A DNA stretch of 64,000 nucleotides from Sophora flavescens (GCA_030762895.1 CM061063.1:74645836-74709835); one strand, 5' to 3'; positions 10,813 through 22,239 are shown, counted from the first letter of the stretch. Numbers and translations: made by a program. Notes: generated by a model not told the origin, from the sequence alone.

Positions 10813-12944
10813 ACAGCCAACTGGCTGTGACTGAGAACATCCCCTAAGGTGGTTGTCCCTTGTTTTTTGTTCAATTTTAGTTGGTTTGCACTCTTAAATC
10901 TTTGTATTAACTATTAAATGATTATTCTATATCTTCTTTACAGTGATATTGTTTTTTGCTTTTTGGGAGTTAACTGAGACATGACTCAAAATGTGTGGGA
11001 CGTAACATCTTTTTGGTATAATTATCCTACTGCTGAAATTCCTTAACTCAGTTAAATTTTGAGATTGAATGCCTATTCTGGACTCACTGGACTGCTGGAT
11101 TTTACACACTGAAATCTGAATGATGCTGGTAACCTCACTAACCTGCACACTCAGCATTGTCATTTCTTATTATTTGTCTCGTTTTTGTTATTTTGTTTTG
11201 CTTCTAATGAGGTTTATTGCTTGTGTTTTTTTATAATCAAAATTCACTCAACAGATGCAGTTTTGAGCAATGGAAATATATGAACAGCCAGGGACAATAA
11301 TCTCCATGAAGTTGACACTGCTGGAACAGCAAGCAATGTGTGGCTGGTTGTTAATTTAATTGAGTTGTGTGTTATTTTTTCCCTAATTAGTATATATGTA
11401 TGTCATATCGGAGAAGTAATTGTGAAAGTTTTTATGTGCAGTTGATTATGGAATGCTTTGGATAAAGTGAAAGTTCAAAAAATGATTAAGACCTTACAGA
11501 GTGCAGACAACAAAACCACTTTAGGAGGGGCAAGCTATCTTTAATGCCACCATTTGTGTTTTGTGGGAAATCTGCTATGGGTATGCCTTAGCATTAAGTA
11601 GCTATTAAAGGATTATTTTGTAAATTACTTTTTGAATGATCAAATTTTGATTCTTTGTTGTTATTTGCAGGTTGAAAATTGAAATATTGAAATGCTTGTC
11701 TATTTGCATTGTCAGATGCAGGCCTTGGCATGGCCAGTTGGCAGTTAGGGAGTTACAAGCTTGCAAGTTTAAAATGGTTAATGCTATGTGCCACAGGCCA
11801 ATTATTGTAATTGTTATTAAAATTGATATTAGGTGTGTAACTGTGTATGTTAATTTCTCTTTTAGTAGCTTGGACATGTAATATGAAAAATCTAAAAGGT
11901 TTTGGTATTGTTAACTGGATAGTGGATACTGGATGATATGAAAAATGTATACTCAGGTCGAAAATTGGTTTCATGTTAAAAGCCCAAAGGCTAAAAAATC
12001 AGCCCATTCGTAAAAACAGTATATTTGTGACAAAAAAAATTAATGGAGAAAAACAATAAAAATTACAAATCATGGGGAAAAAAATGGCCCAAGATTTTAA
12101 ATTCAGCCCGATACTGTTACAAACTGAGTGAACCCATCCGACTCAACCGTCCAAACCGAAAACCCGTCACCCGACATATCCGAGTAGTTAACGGACGGAA
12201 TTGGGCCAAATTCCTGTTTGGTCGGTTAATTTCGATTGGACCATTTTGGGTCCGAAACTGTCCAAGACCGACCGACGTCCAGCCCTACTGTCAACTTCAA
12301 CTTTGTGTTGACCATAAGAATACAATTTAGATATCCATAGTAGAAAGAAAGCATATATGTGCTACATTGATTGAAAGCCACGGTATACATGAAAAATTGT
12401 AAATTTCCATTAGCATAATCAACTTTTTACAAACCAAGTCATTACATAGATACACACATACACCTACACAACTACACAACAATCATACTCCATTGCTAAG
12501 AAATTCTAAGTGTTTGGCTTTGGAAGCAACAACTGTGATTCCAAGATCAAACACGAAATTCTCCCAAAAGATAGGCTTTGCAGATACAACCCATTGCCAA
12601 CCTAAGTTGAAGGCAAATAAGTTTGATTTTGGGACTTGAACACAGACAACATCCAAACCCAAACATACCGCACCCCACAAAAACATAACCTGTACCACAA
12701 CTTACAACTTTAAAATCCTAAAGTGAAAAGGTCCTCCATAACATCACTGTACAACACATCAACTATACTTTGGAGAATCCCAAAAAAAAAAAACATAAAC
12801 CACAATACATATGACTTCAACTTCAGTCCTTCTCAATCTTAACAGGGACCAATCCGCAAACAAGCTGCACATTATCTCCAACTTCAACAACGGCATCCAA
12901 CTTGACCCCGCTAATTGAGTAACCCACTTAGCAAGAAACAAAGT

Positions 12945-15470
12945 ACTAAGCATCTAGTTTCCTCTTTGCAGGGGTGCCCTTTAATCCCGAACCAAAGTCA
13001 TCATTTCCCAATGAAATATGAGTCATAAGAATGTCAGGATCAATTTGCTGCACCAAATCAAATGGAAAGCCTTTAGCAAACATCATAATTTGGTACAACA
13101 GCAGCAGCAAAATTAGATTCCGGCCAAGTATAAGGTGTTCACAGGAAAAGATTCTTCAAGGTCCTCAACATCATTCAAAATATTTGGGAAAGGTGGAGCA
13201 AAAATCGCCTTGCATTACAAATTGAAAATACTAATGTAAAATGGTCTAATTAGATAACGACTTTAGTGACAGTAGATGACATATAAACTAAGATGTTAAA
13301 AAAACCAAAGAATTCATACATAATTAACTAAAATTTAAAAAATAGGCAAAATAAGTTGACTTCACTTTGGTCCTATATGTTTAATTTTTTGCATTTTTGT
13401 CCTAAACATTATGTTATGTGTTACATGTTAGTCCATTCTGTCAATCCTTTCATGAAGGCATCAATTTTAGGACTAAAATGGAAGACGAAACAGACCAAAA
13501 CGAGGAGCAATGAAAGGGTACATATATTTTATTTTATTTTCATTTTGATCCTATATGGTATGTTCCGTCTTTCATATTAGTCTTTTTCGTCAATTCCTTC
13601 TAGACGACCTCAGTTTTAGGACTACGTGGAAGACAGAAGATGACGTATAGGACCGAAGTAAAAAAAATAAAAAAAATGTATTTTACCAAACAACCTATTT
13701 TGCCTAAAATATAACTAAACACCTTTGTGGGAGGGAAATCTGCTCCTGACAGATCAAACATAGCTATGATATCCTCATCAGCACAAACCCTTCTCATAGG
13801 ATAGCTCCTCTCAAACTGCACGGCTTGTTGAACTTTGGTCTCCACCTTAAATAGCATTTTCCGGCCAATCAGAGAATCAAGCAATAGTGGATAACCATCT
13901 TCACTAACATCCTGCAAAACAGAAACATTAGCTACCAACAAATTACAGGAAAACACCTAAAACTAAACATAAATAAATAATACAATACATATTACAAAGT
14001 TTCTACCTCAAGTGATTGAGTAAGTAACTCCTCACATGTCTTTTTAATAAGCAAATTCATGTCACGGTCAAACAAATTAAATACAGTTGTATTTGTGTCA
14101 TATGCAACTTCAACATTCACCTTGAACCTGCAAATTTGTTTTTTACTTATTTGGTCATAAATACAAATACTGAATTAAATAAGGGGAAAATTATTTAAAT
14201 AAGAAATAAGATACAATAAGTTTTGACTTAAATGTAAGATAACCAAATCAAATAACAAGAAAAAAATACCTAGGAGACACTTGAAGAACAGGTACCCGAT
14301 AACTTTTGCAAAAGTGCACAGTTGATTGAAGAGCACAGAACGGTTGCACTTACATGTGAGATAGAACCATGGACCATCATTAATTACCAAGACAAGAAAC
14401 ATCCTGTCCTAAAATAAAGGATGAAAATTATCCTTTGAAAAGCCCCAAAAGATTTGTCACTTAGAAGCATAATATATAAACTTAAGCTATGGTGTAGTGT
14501 TTAGGCAATTAAGTTCATATACACTCCCGACCTCTATTATATCATTAATTTGAGAGATTGATTTCTTTGGGTGTAGCTTCATGAAATCAAACCCTCCCTT
14601 GAGTTATCAAGCACCACCGCAAGGGGCTTCACATCAATGACGCCATGTTCAGCAATACTAAATGACAAATAACATACACCACAGATTAAACAATCAGGAA
14701 ATGTCAAAAAAAAAAAAAAAAAACAGCGGCAATATCACTAAATATTGCTAACCTATTTCTAAATGAAATAGCTTCTGGTGTATTTGGGTTGAACAACAAC
14801 CAAGTTGCATTCATGTTGTTCTAGATGACATTCTTCCCTGCTCATGAAATCAAGCCAACCAAAGAGAACCTTAGCAACAATAATGCACAACATATTGTGG
14901 CAATTACAGTAAATGAATCATAAACAAAACTAATAAAAAAACACACAAATACAAACCTCTGAACGTCTTCTCCCTAGCAAGTTGAACAACCACTATGACC
15001 TAAACATTCCCTCCCTCATGAAGAGAGTTCCTTGGATCATCCGCGTACTCCGCAAAAAGAGAACATTCCAGCTTTTCACTATAAATAAAGGAACAATAAG
15101 CCGATACCCAAAACATTTAAAAAAAAACCTATATCAAACATCTCCAAAAAAAATAAAGGTAATCAACAATTACTTACTGAGGATCAGTCAACTCCATGAC
15201 AACCATTGTTGTAGATTTTTTGTCCTTCTCATACAGCCTTCCTGGAAACAACACATCTGTGAACACTCCCATAACATCTACACCAAATCAAAAGAACTCA
15301 TCAATAATAGAATAAAAAAAAAAGTTGCAAAAAAAGCAAAACTGAAAATGAAATTGAAATATTATTCACCAATCACATGTTCATAACTATCATCATATTT
15401 TAAAACATCATTAAAAGGAACAAAACCCAGTCCAAACAAGGGGATTGTGTCAGGCTACTTCTTCACAACA
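12945..15470 (-). pseudogene. RPA1-like (replication protein A 70-kDa subunit) pseudogene, 5' truncated
   Basis: At least nine exon-like blocks read right to left on the minus strand match the OB-fold layout of plant RPA1-like proteins. FGLGFVPFNDVLKYDD lies near 15375-15460. GVFTDVLFPGRLYEKD lies near 15215-15280, LECSLFAEYADDPRN near 15015-15065, and MNATWLLFNPNTPEAISF near 14770-14830. FYLTCKCNRSVL and FCKSYRVPVLQVSP lie near 14275-14380, FKVNVEVAYDTNTTVFNLFD near 14055-14125, DGYPLLLDSLIGRKMLFKVE near 13840-13900, and LGNDDFGSGLKGTPAKRKL with a stop near 12945-13010. This matches DNA-binding domains B and C, with the single-stranded DNA zinc region decayed. Stops (for example GNV-stop-VIVVVQL near 14995) and frameshifts show it is dead. 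The N-terminal half is absent. Confidence 0.8.
13343..13706. mobile_element. MITE-like element inside the RPA1-like pseudogene
   Basis: The ends are inverted (TAGGCAAAATAAGTTG at the left; the complement of CAACCTATTTTGCCTA at the right). Farther in, ACTTTGGTCCTATATG pairs with CGTATAGGACCGAAGT. A related TTTGATCCTATATGG lies in the middle. It falls just after the block ending GADFPPTK, probably in an intron. I see no clear TSD, so the superfamily is left open. Confidence 0.6.
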
Positions 15471-15699
15471 ACATAAAAGATTGAATAATCTGAATATTAT
15501 TGTTTGAATGGTCAATATATTATATATGGATTCATGTAGTGTATCAGATATTATTCTAAAAAATAGAGATTTAGAATCCGACCCTTCTCTTTGTATTTTT
15601 CTTTAATATTTCTATTTTCTTCATCTCTTTACCTGTAATGTTATGAATCGATATGCAAAATCACTACATTCTAGCTCTTTTCCCTATCAAAGCAGTGAA

Positions 15700-16395
15700 T
15701 TTATAAATTTTCATATGGACTGCCAGGAATTCCTACAACACCTTTTGCCGAGTTCTTCTAATACTTTGCCCAGTATCTTCACAAGATTTAGTAACCAACT
15801 TACTCATGGCCAGGCCTGAAATAAATGGCCAAAGAGTAGGATATAGCAAAAACTTAAGTTATGTGATGAGGAATGTTTAAGTGTGAACCATATATAACTG
15901 GAGTATGTGTAATGAGCATACCTGCATATGTTCTCTGGCCAATCTGGTCATCTCAAGGAATCATGGTGCAGAAGGTTAATTAGTCAATAGACTATTAATA
16001 GCCACTATATCTAAACAAACTTCACTGCGACAGGCATGATTAATTTAAATTGAGTAAATGCTTACAGTGGAATAACAGCAATCAATCTATCACCATCTGC
16101 TTCAGGATTTAACCCCAATGGAGATGAAACAATGGCATTCTCTAGTTGTTTAAGTGTCTGCAGAAGTTAGTAATATGCAAAAGTAGTATTAGTTTAGTAA
16201 TTAGCACTCAAACAAAATAAATTTCATCTCCTAAGATAAAGTACCTGTGGATCATAAGGAATAACCAGATAAGGTTTTTGGATCTATGACAGAAACGATT
16301 GCAACCTGATTCAAAGACATATTCAAACTGCTAATTTCTACAATAATATTCTCAAGCATTCCTGCAGAGACATTGCCAAGGATTTCATTGTTCTT
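15700..16395 (-). pseudogene. Ribosome-recycling-factor-like pseudogene fragment
   Basis: Minus-strand blocks match the organellar RRF family in order. NVSAGMLENIIVEISSLNM and VAIVSVIDPKTL lie at about 16265-16390. After a frameshift, VIPYDPQ is followed by TLKQLENAIVSSPLGLNP and DGDRLIAVIP at about 16080-16160. LAREHMQ lies near 15930 and KLVTKSCEDTGQSIRRTRQK at about 15735-15815. RRF splits post-termination ribosomes with EF-G; plants have mitochondrial and plastid forms. The N-terminus is missing, a stop follows RRTRQKVL, and it abuts the 3' end of the resistance gene, so it is a relic. Confidence 0.75.
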
Positions 16396-18187
16396 CAGTT
16401 TGATGTGATAGTAATATTTCCTCCCCAATGGCCAGGTGTGGGATTCGAGAAATAAGAGGCCAACAAGATCCCTCTTTTTGGCATAGTGGAACTAGCAGTG
16501 AACAGTCAGAGATAATCAGAGAAGTCAAGGAATTGAGAAGACCCGATTGAGGTAGAGACTCAAGCATATTACAACCAGTAATCTCCAAAAACTTGAGAGA
16601 GGTTAGGTACTGAAGCCCTGTCTGATTCAGGGATCTGAGGTTCAGTAGTCTGCTGATTTGAAGAGAAGTAAGGGAAGCAGGGAGCAATCCTTCTTCTGGA
16701 AAATGTTGCACATCATTTGATCCACCTTCAATCCTGAAAGAAGTCAGTGATGCCATTTCATGCAGACCCCACTCCACCTGGGGTGACATGTTTTCACAAT
16801 TTGAAATGGAAAATGATTGAAGATTAGGAGTAGGCAATCCTCCCTCAGGGAATGACACTAGATTGGGGCAATCTTTTATTTCTATGTATTTAAGGTTATG
16901 AAGATCCCCGTGAAACTGTGTTGACACTGAAAGAGATTCAAGATTATAGCAGTCTAGTATACGAACAACATGAAGTGCAGTGAACTGGGATAATGGAAAG
17001 GATATTAGAATATCACAACTGCTTTCTATGTGCAAATGCTCAAGTGCCTTGTAATAGCAAGTAGAATGTTCAGGAAAAAAGAGATTCAAGTTCCTGCACT
17101 CACAAATGTGTAGTGACTTCAGTGTCAAGGACATGACCTCTGCAGGAAAGGATACGAGAGATGGACAATTGTGTATGACCAACTTGCTTAGACAAGCATT
17201 GCCTTGCATCATGTTCTCGGGTAGAGACATCAAAGCATTGCAGTCAATTAGCTCTAGTTCCTCCAACATCGGAACTCTGGGTAAGAAACCTGCAAGTCTA
17301 GGGCATCTAAGTATGTGAAACTCTTGAAGGGAAGGGAACTCTTTGCCTTCAGCTAGTTGCCACTCTTCCCAATTCAACATGTCCACAAATGTCAAAATTT
17401 CAAGGGAACTGAATGGCTTAGTATGATTACCAAAGAATTCAGGACCTACACCCTGTAAACTAGACATATTTTCTATGTAGAGCCTCTTTAGGTTGGGCAA
17501 TTGCCCAAATGGTGGTAGTGACGAGCAATTTCTGCAGCAAAGAAGATGCACAGAGACCATATTAGAGAAATAAGAGCTCCCTACCCAATCTGACAACATC
17601 CTACCACCATAGTTTTCAATTTTGAGTCTTTTCAAATTTTGGTGTGGTTGTAGATTATCAAGAACATTCCTTTCCATCTGTAAATTATGGATACAATCTT
17701 CCCATTTGAGTTCCAAGTCATCAAGAAATTCCTTTTGCTTCAAATTGGCCTCGGATGCATCTGATAGATTAACAATATTCTGCAACCCCACAATAGAAAG
17801 TGCACCATGTAGCTGCAGAAGCGCCCCCAACTCACTAATCCTTGATCCATTGTGTCTACTCACAACAAAAGTAGTCAAGAATTGAAGGTTTTTCAATCTG
17901 CTAAACTTTGGTGGCATCTCTGATAGGTTGGTTCCAATAAGATCAAGATGACGCAAATTAGTCAGATTTTGTAGATTTGTAGCCAACTTAGTGAGAAGGC
18001 GACAACTTGACAACAATAATGTTTGTAAGTTATACAAACACCCCACAAAATCTGGTAATTGCTTCAGTCTAGTGTGAGAAAGGTTCAAGTACCTTAAATG
18101 CTTTAAATCTCCAATTATATTAGGCAAGATAGTAATTGGATAATTAGATAAAGAGAGCACTCTTAGGCATTTCATTTTTCTTAGCAA
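16385..18187 (-). CDS. CNL resistance protein, leucine-rich-repeat half (downstream of a one-base frameshift)
   Basis: A 600-residue open frame made almost entirely of plant LRRs. It starts MLRKMKCLRVLSLSNYPI and goes on LKHLRYLNLSHTRLKQLP and NLQTLLLSSCRLLTKLA. It then runs through irregular repeats (SLPENMMQGNACLSKLVI, LVSFPEGGLPTPNLQSFSI, SLTSLQISRLLNLRSL) to a short tail ending LLSHQTEEQ. Plant LRRs fold into a solenoid that senses effectors or guarded proteins and holds the NB domain off. The frame overlaps the NBS half (18181-19875) by seven bases in another phase. It has no independent start context, and its first residues are the expected continuation of that protein. A gene of the RPP13-like CNL type is the best match. 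Confidence 0.9.
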   Translation of the reverse strand: MLRKMKCLRVLSLSNYPITILPNIIGDLKHLRYLNLSHTRLKQLPDFVGCLYNLQTLLLSSCRLLTKLATNLQNLTNLRHLDLIGTNLSEMPPKFSRLKNLQFLTTFVVSRHNGSRISELGALLQLHGALSIVGLQNIVNLSDASEANLKQKEFLDDLELKWEDCIHNLQMERNVLDNLQPHQNLKRLKIENYGGRMLSDWVGSSYFSNMVSVHLLCCRNCSSLPPFGQLPNLKRLYIENMSSLQGVGPEFFGNHTKPFSSLEILTFVDMLNWEEWQLAEGKEFPSLQEFHILRCPRLAGFLPRVPMLEELELIDCNALMSLPENMMQGNACLSKLVIHNCPSLVSFPAEVMSLTLKSLHICECRNLNLFFPEHSTCYYKALEHLHIESSCDILISFPLSQFTALHVVRILDCYNLESLSVSTQFHGDLHNLKYIEIKDCPNLVSFPEGGLPTPNLQSFSISNCENMSPQVEWGLHEMASLTSFRIEGGSNDVQHFPEEGLLPASLTSLQISRLLNLRSLNQTGLQYLTSLKFLEITGCNMLESLPQSGLLNSLTSLIISDCSLLVPLCQKEGSCWPLISRIPHLAIGEEILLSHQTEEQ

Positions 18188-19875
18188 AAATCGAAAAGTG
18201 TTTCCGGTATTGAACTGGATCGCCCAGAGTTTGATAGTCTAAGTGGTAGGAAGGCTCTCAATTGTGAGAGATCATAGAGGGCTTCAAATTTCTTAGGCTC
18301 ATCAAACATGTCCAATAAGAATGATAAATGGCGTGCCTTCTCTGGGACTTGATGTGGATTATTGTACTCCAACTTGTGAAAGAATTCACCCCCAATGTGT
18401 TGTGCTAAGTCACTCATAAGGTCATGCATGATAAAGGATAACTCATTCGAAATAGATCGTTGCACAAATGACCTTGACAATAACTCATTGAAATATTCCC
18501 CTCCTAACTCTTCCATTGTCTCCTCATTTTTTGATGAGGGTAGAAGGCCCTCAGCCATCCATAAATGGATCAAGTTCCACTTGTTGATTTCATACCCTTT
18601 GGGAAATATGGAACAATAAGCAAAACATCTCTTTAGATTTGAAGGGAGATGTTGATAGCTCAACCTCAAGGCATGAAGTATGTTGCTTTTATTAGCTGGA
18701 AGGTCCCACATCTTACTTCGCAGTATCTTGTTCCATTCATTTGCTTCTTCTTTGAAAGTCAAGAGACTCCCAAGTGTTTTAGCTGCTAAAGGATGACCTT
18801 TGCATTTCCTCACTATTTTCTCACCAATTTCCTTTAGGATGGGACTTGATTCAGAATCTCTGGCTCTAAATGCGTGGTGAGCAAATAACTTCCAGCAATC
18901 GTTCTCTGATAGATGTGGAAGCAAGTAAGTCTTCGCGGCATGCATGGTCAATGCAACACTTTGATTGCGGGTGGTAACTATGATAGAACTTCCAGGAAGC
19001 CCACTCTCTAAGGGTCTCTTCATAAGGTCCCAGTCAAGAAAATTCTCAGTCCAATAATCATCTAAAACTAGAAGAAATCTTCTTTCATTCAACTCTGACT
19101 CTAATTTCATGTGAAGTGTGTTCAAGTCTGTTATCTTACTATTGGAACATGTCAATGAGTCATAAATTTTCTTGGTTACTTCAAGCACATTGGAACCCTC
19201 ACATATATAAACCCACGATCTAACCTGAAAATGAGTCTTGACCCTGAGATCGTTGTACACAAGCTGAGAAAGGGTTGTCTTCCCCATCCCAGCCATCCCA
19301 GCAATAGCAATCACGGACACATGTCTCCCCTCTTCCTGGTTCAATGATAACAACGAATCTATGATGCAATCTTTATCTTGATGCCTACCATATACTTCAT
19401 GTTCATCTACGAAACAAGTGGTAGGCAGAGATAAAGTGGAGGATTTTCCAGCTTCACCTTCTTTAAGACCAAGTAGATATTTATGCTCAACTATTGAACT
19501 CAATCTCTCATTGATTCCCTCTAGTTTATTCTTCATTCTTTCACTGAAAAAGTTGAGCGAAGAAAGATAGTCTCTTACCTGAGGTATATCCACCTTGCAT
19601 TGCATAGCTTTAGTAGCAATCTGATCCAAAACATCATCTGTATCGTACACCGTTTCTCTGAGCTTATCAACCCAGCTTTTCACAAATGGGTCAGTAATCT
19701 GTTTCTCCTCTGCATCAACAAGAACTGCGTTCACGGATAGGAAAAGTATTTTCAACTTCTCCAATACTACATCAAAGTTGTCTCCTTTGAAGAACTCCAG
19801 AAGCCCTCGAGTAGCCATTCTGTCAAACAGAACTTGCAAGGTCGCGGAAAGCAATGCCCCTACTGCATCGACCAT
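18181..19875 (-). CDS. CNL resistance protein, coiled-coil and NB-ARC half
   Basis: A 564-residue frame. Residues 1-150 are an Rx-type coiled coil, with VYDTDDVLDQIA as its EDVID-like motif near 77-88. NB-ARC follows: P-loop GMAGMGKTT (193-201), kinase-2 LLVLDDYW (268-275), RNBS-B GSSIIVTTR (295-303), GLPL variant CKGHPLAAK (358-366), RNBS-D CFAYCSIFPKGYE (417-429) and MHDL (483-486). CNLs bind ADP or ATP and oligomerise on effector recognition to trigger immunity. The frame ends IPETLFDFC-stop, where the run GATTTTTGCTAAG has five Ts. Six would continue directly into the LRR frame. All ATP-binding motifs look intact. The gene has no intron, as is common in legume CNLs. Confidence 0.93.
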   Translation of the reverse strand: MVDAVGALLSATLQVLFDRMATRGLLEFFKGDNFDVVLEKLKILFLSVNAVLVDAEEKQITDPFVKSWVDKLRETVYDTDDVLDQIATKAMQCKVDIPQVRDYLSSLNFFSERMKNKLEGINERLSSIVEHKYLLGLKEGEAGKSSTLSLPTTCFVDEHEVYGRHQDKDCIIDSLLSLNQEEGRHVSVIAIAGMAGMGKTTLSQLVYNDLRVKTHFQVRSWVYICEGSNVLEVTKKIYDSLTCSNSKITDLNTLHMKLESELNERRFLLVLDDYWTENFLDWDLMKRPLESGLPGSSIIVTTRNQSVALTMHAAKTYLLPHLSENDCWKLFAHHAFRARDSESSPILKEIGEKIVRKCKGHPLAAKTLGSLLTFKEEANEWNKILRSKMWDLPANKSNILHALRLSYQHLPSNLKRCFAYCSIFPKGYEINKWNLIHLWMAEGLLPSSKNEETMEELGGEYFNELLSRSFVQRSISNELSFIMHDLMSDLAQHIGGEFFHKLEYNNPHQVPEKARHLSFLLDMFDEPKKFEALYDLSQLRAFLPLRLSNSGRSSSIPETLFDFC

Positions 19876-20433
19876 GTTGTCCGATCAGAAGAGAACTCAA
19901 AACAGAATAAGTACAGGGTTGCTTTGCCTATCTGAGAAAGTGAGAATACTGATAGATGTTTTGTTCTGACAACGTTTTGGCTTCTTGATTAGGTAGTTGA
20001 CACCCTTCTTCCTAGAAAGTTCAGCTAGCGCGAAGACTTGGAAATGTGCAAGACTAGAAGTCAACGAGATTTAGCTTGTGGTTGAAAAAAATTGATATTT
20101 GATAAACATGGATAATTACTCTGACAGTCTCAGTAACTTGTCGGAACTTCATAAATTTGACTTTGTATTTACAAATTACAAGGGGATATTTTTATGTTGT
20201 TATGTTTATTGTAATAAATTTAGATGGAGGTTAATTGCACTTCAGGTTACTGTGAAACCTAAGGAAGATTAGTTTTTTGGCACTCAATTTAAGGATGATT
20301 ACATTTGTCTTTGAGAGTGGAACAAAATATTTATTCTGATAAAAAGTTATGGTAAATTGTGGTCTTTACCTTTTAATTTTTGTTTATGTAAAGATTAAGG
20401 CTATCTTTGACAAAAACTAACTGATAAGATATA
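19876..20433. other. Upstream region of the CNL gene
   Basis: About 560 bp holding the presumed promoter and 5' UTR of the minus-strand CNL gene. I see AT-rich sequence but no motif I would assign with confidence, and no other gene. Confidence 0.4.
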
Positions 20434-20692
20434 CTCCCTCCGTTCATTTTCTTTTATGTTTTAAGGTTTTTACACATAGATTAAAAAATCATTAATTTAT
20501 GCATATTTGTCTAGCATTAATTGTTTACAAGTTCCAATAGCATTTACCAATCTAAATAAATACTCTATACTCCACTAGGCCATTCATGGAAGATTATGTA
20601 TTTTCAAGGCAAATCAACTTAGTTCTATATAAAGGTATACATGGAAAAAAAATTGGTCAATTATATCTTGGGGTTATAAAACACAGAGGGAG
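20434..20692. mobile_element. Stowaway-type MITE (Tc1/mariner), 259 bp
   Basis: The left end is CTCCCTCCGT and the right end is the complement of ACAGAGGGAG, flanked by the dinucleotide TA on both sides (20432-20433 and 20693-20694). The CTCCCTCCGT terminus and TA TSD are the hallmarks of Stowaway elements. It has no coding capacity. Confidence 0.85.
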
Positions 20693-20748
20693 TAAGTTAG
20701 TTGCTAGCGGACAGCGGATGAGATACATGATAGTGGATAAGCTAGTTG

Positions 20749-21385
20749 TACGGGTGTTCGTGGTTCGATTTGGATCGGTTTTGAAGCAAAAAGTCATCCG
20801 ATCTAAAGATTAAAACAACACGTGGTTCGGTTCGGTTTGAATTGTTTCCTTAAAAAAATATGATCTGATCCGATCCGATTAAATGCGGTTTGGATTTGAT
20901 CGGTTGATTTGTTTTGATCGACACATCATTACATATTTACATTATATCAAATAATCAAGATTACAAGCTAAATTGAACAAAATCTTAAACCTCTATATGT
21001 TTGTTATCAACATTCATGTAATAACATTTCATAAAATATGTATAAAATAAATAAATATCATCATCATCTAGTTTCAAAACATCTTTTAGTTATGTTTCGA
21101 ACATTAGAAATAATAAAAAAATTACGTCAAATCAAACTAGTAAGTATTATTAAGAAAAAACCAATAAATAAAAAATTAATAATGCAAAAAATAGAATAAA
21201 CATATATTAAATTTTATATATGCGGTTTAGTTTGGATTGGTTCGGTTTGGAAAAAGAGATCCAAAATCCGATCCAATCGTTTTTCACAAAACAATATTAA
21301 AAAAAATCCAATACACATCAGTTTTGTTCGGTTTTCAATTTTTTTGGATCGATTTTCTGGATCAATTTGGATGTGAACACCCCTA
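20749..21385. mobile_element. Non-autonomous hAT MITE, copy 1 (637 bp)
   Basis: The ends are TACGGGTGTTC and the complement of TAGGGGTGTTC. Flanking 8-mers GCTAGTTG and ACTAGCTG agree at six of eight positions, a decayed 8-bp TSD. The terminal 60-100 bp are rich in GGTTCGGTTTGGAT motifs. A relative with a perfect TSD is at 34992-35667, supporting the family assignment. The interior is AT-rich and non-coding. Confidence 0.8.
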
Positions 21386-21393
21386 ACTAGCTG

Positions 21394-22239
21394 ATTGAGT
21401 TTTAAGTTTTTGGTAAAACAAGTAGTTGAACTAGCTGATAGATATAAAATGAGATATTTATTTTTTATATGAAAATTATATATATATATATATATATTAT
21501 TTATTTTAAATTAATTATCACTTTTAATACTTTAATTTATTTTAAATTATTATCTCAAAATTAAATATTATTTCATTATTTATTCATGCCTCCCATATGC
21601 TTTAACTTCATTTATTCATTATTTTTATTAAATAAAATGAGATAATAAAAATAAAATGACATGTTATAAGACTTTTATCCTATTACATGTCTCGTTAGTT
21701 AAAATAGTTCTTAAATATATCCTAAATGTTAGGATTATGATATTTTATCTTATTTAAAAGAGGATATTGAAGTAATTTTTTTTTTTTATAATTGATATTA
21801 AAGGAATTTAACTAAATTGCAAGGATGAAAACAGAAAAGAAATAAGAAGTTATAATCTATAAACTCAAATGCTAATTCAAGTAATATTTGGAAAAAAGTT
21901 ATAAGTGAAAAAATGTGATAAGTTATTAAGGAAAATATTTACCGAACGGAACTACAAACTGATCCACTATAAGCCAGTGGTTTAGCCTTACCAAACATAG
22001 CCTAAATCTCAACTGTTACAAAAATAATAATGACCCCTGAATTTTTTATTTTATATAAAAATAAAATGGAATGTTAACATTAATATTAAATGAGTGACAA
22101 AATATGTATTAAAATTAAAATCTGCATTTCGTATCAATGGTTTGCTTTGCTAGTGGCTAGTATTTTAAAGTTGCATTTTTGGTAACTGGTTTGAAGACTG
22201 GCATTGTTTTGGCTTCATCATTATAAGACTGGTAACTGT
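21394..22239. other. AT-rich intergenic stretch
   Basis: Contains a short (TA)n run near 21478-21500 and A/T homopolymers. I see no gene, RNA or bounded repeat. Confidence 0.5.

Larger units (their letters stand above)
6597..12287 (+). mobile_element. Structurally complete hAT transposon (5,691 bp)
   Basis: The ends are inverted copies of TAGGGCTGGAC (6597-6607 and 12277-12287). They are flanked by a perfect 8-bp direct repeat CTGTCAAC (6589-6596 and 12288-12295), the TSD length typical of hAT. Both ends are rich in CCGA/CCCGA motifs, likely subterminal binding sites. The internal gene encodes a BED zinc finger plus hAT dimerisation protein on the plus strand. The intact ends and exact TSD suggest a fairly recent insertion, or one mobilised in trans, because the resident transposase frame is broken. 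Confidence 0.95.

Noticed and set aside
14982..15386. 134-codon plus-strand frame, Lys-rich
   Set aside because: It is antisense to decayed RPA1-like exon blocks and AT-rich introns; no domain. A shadow frame.
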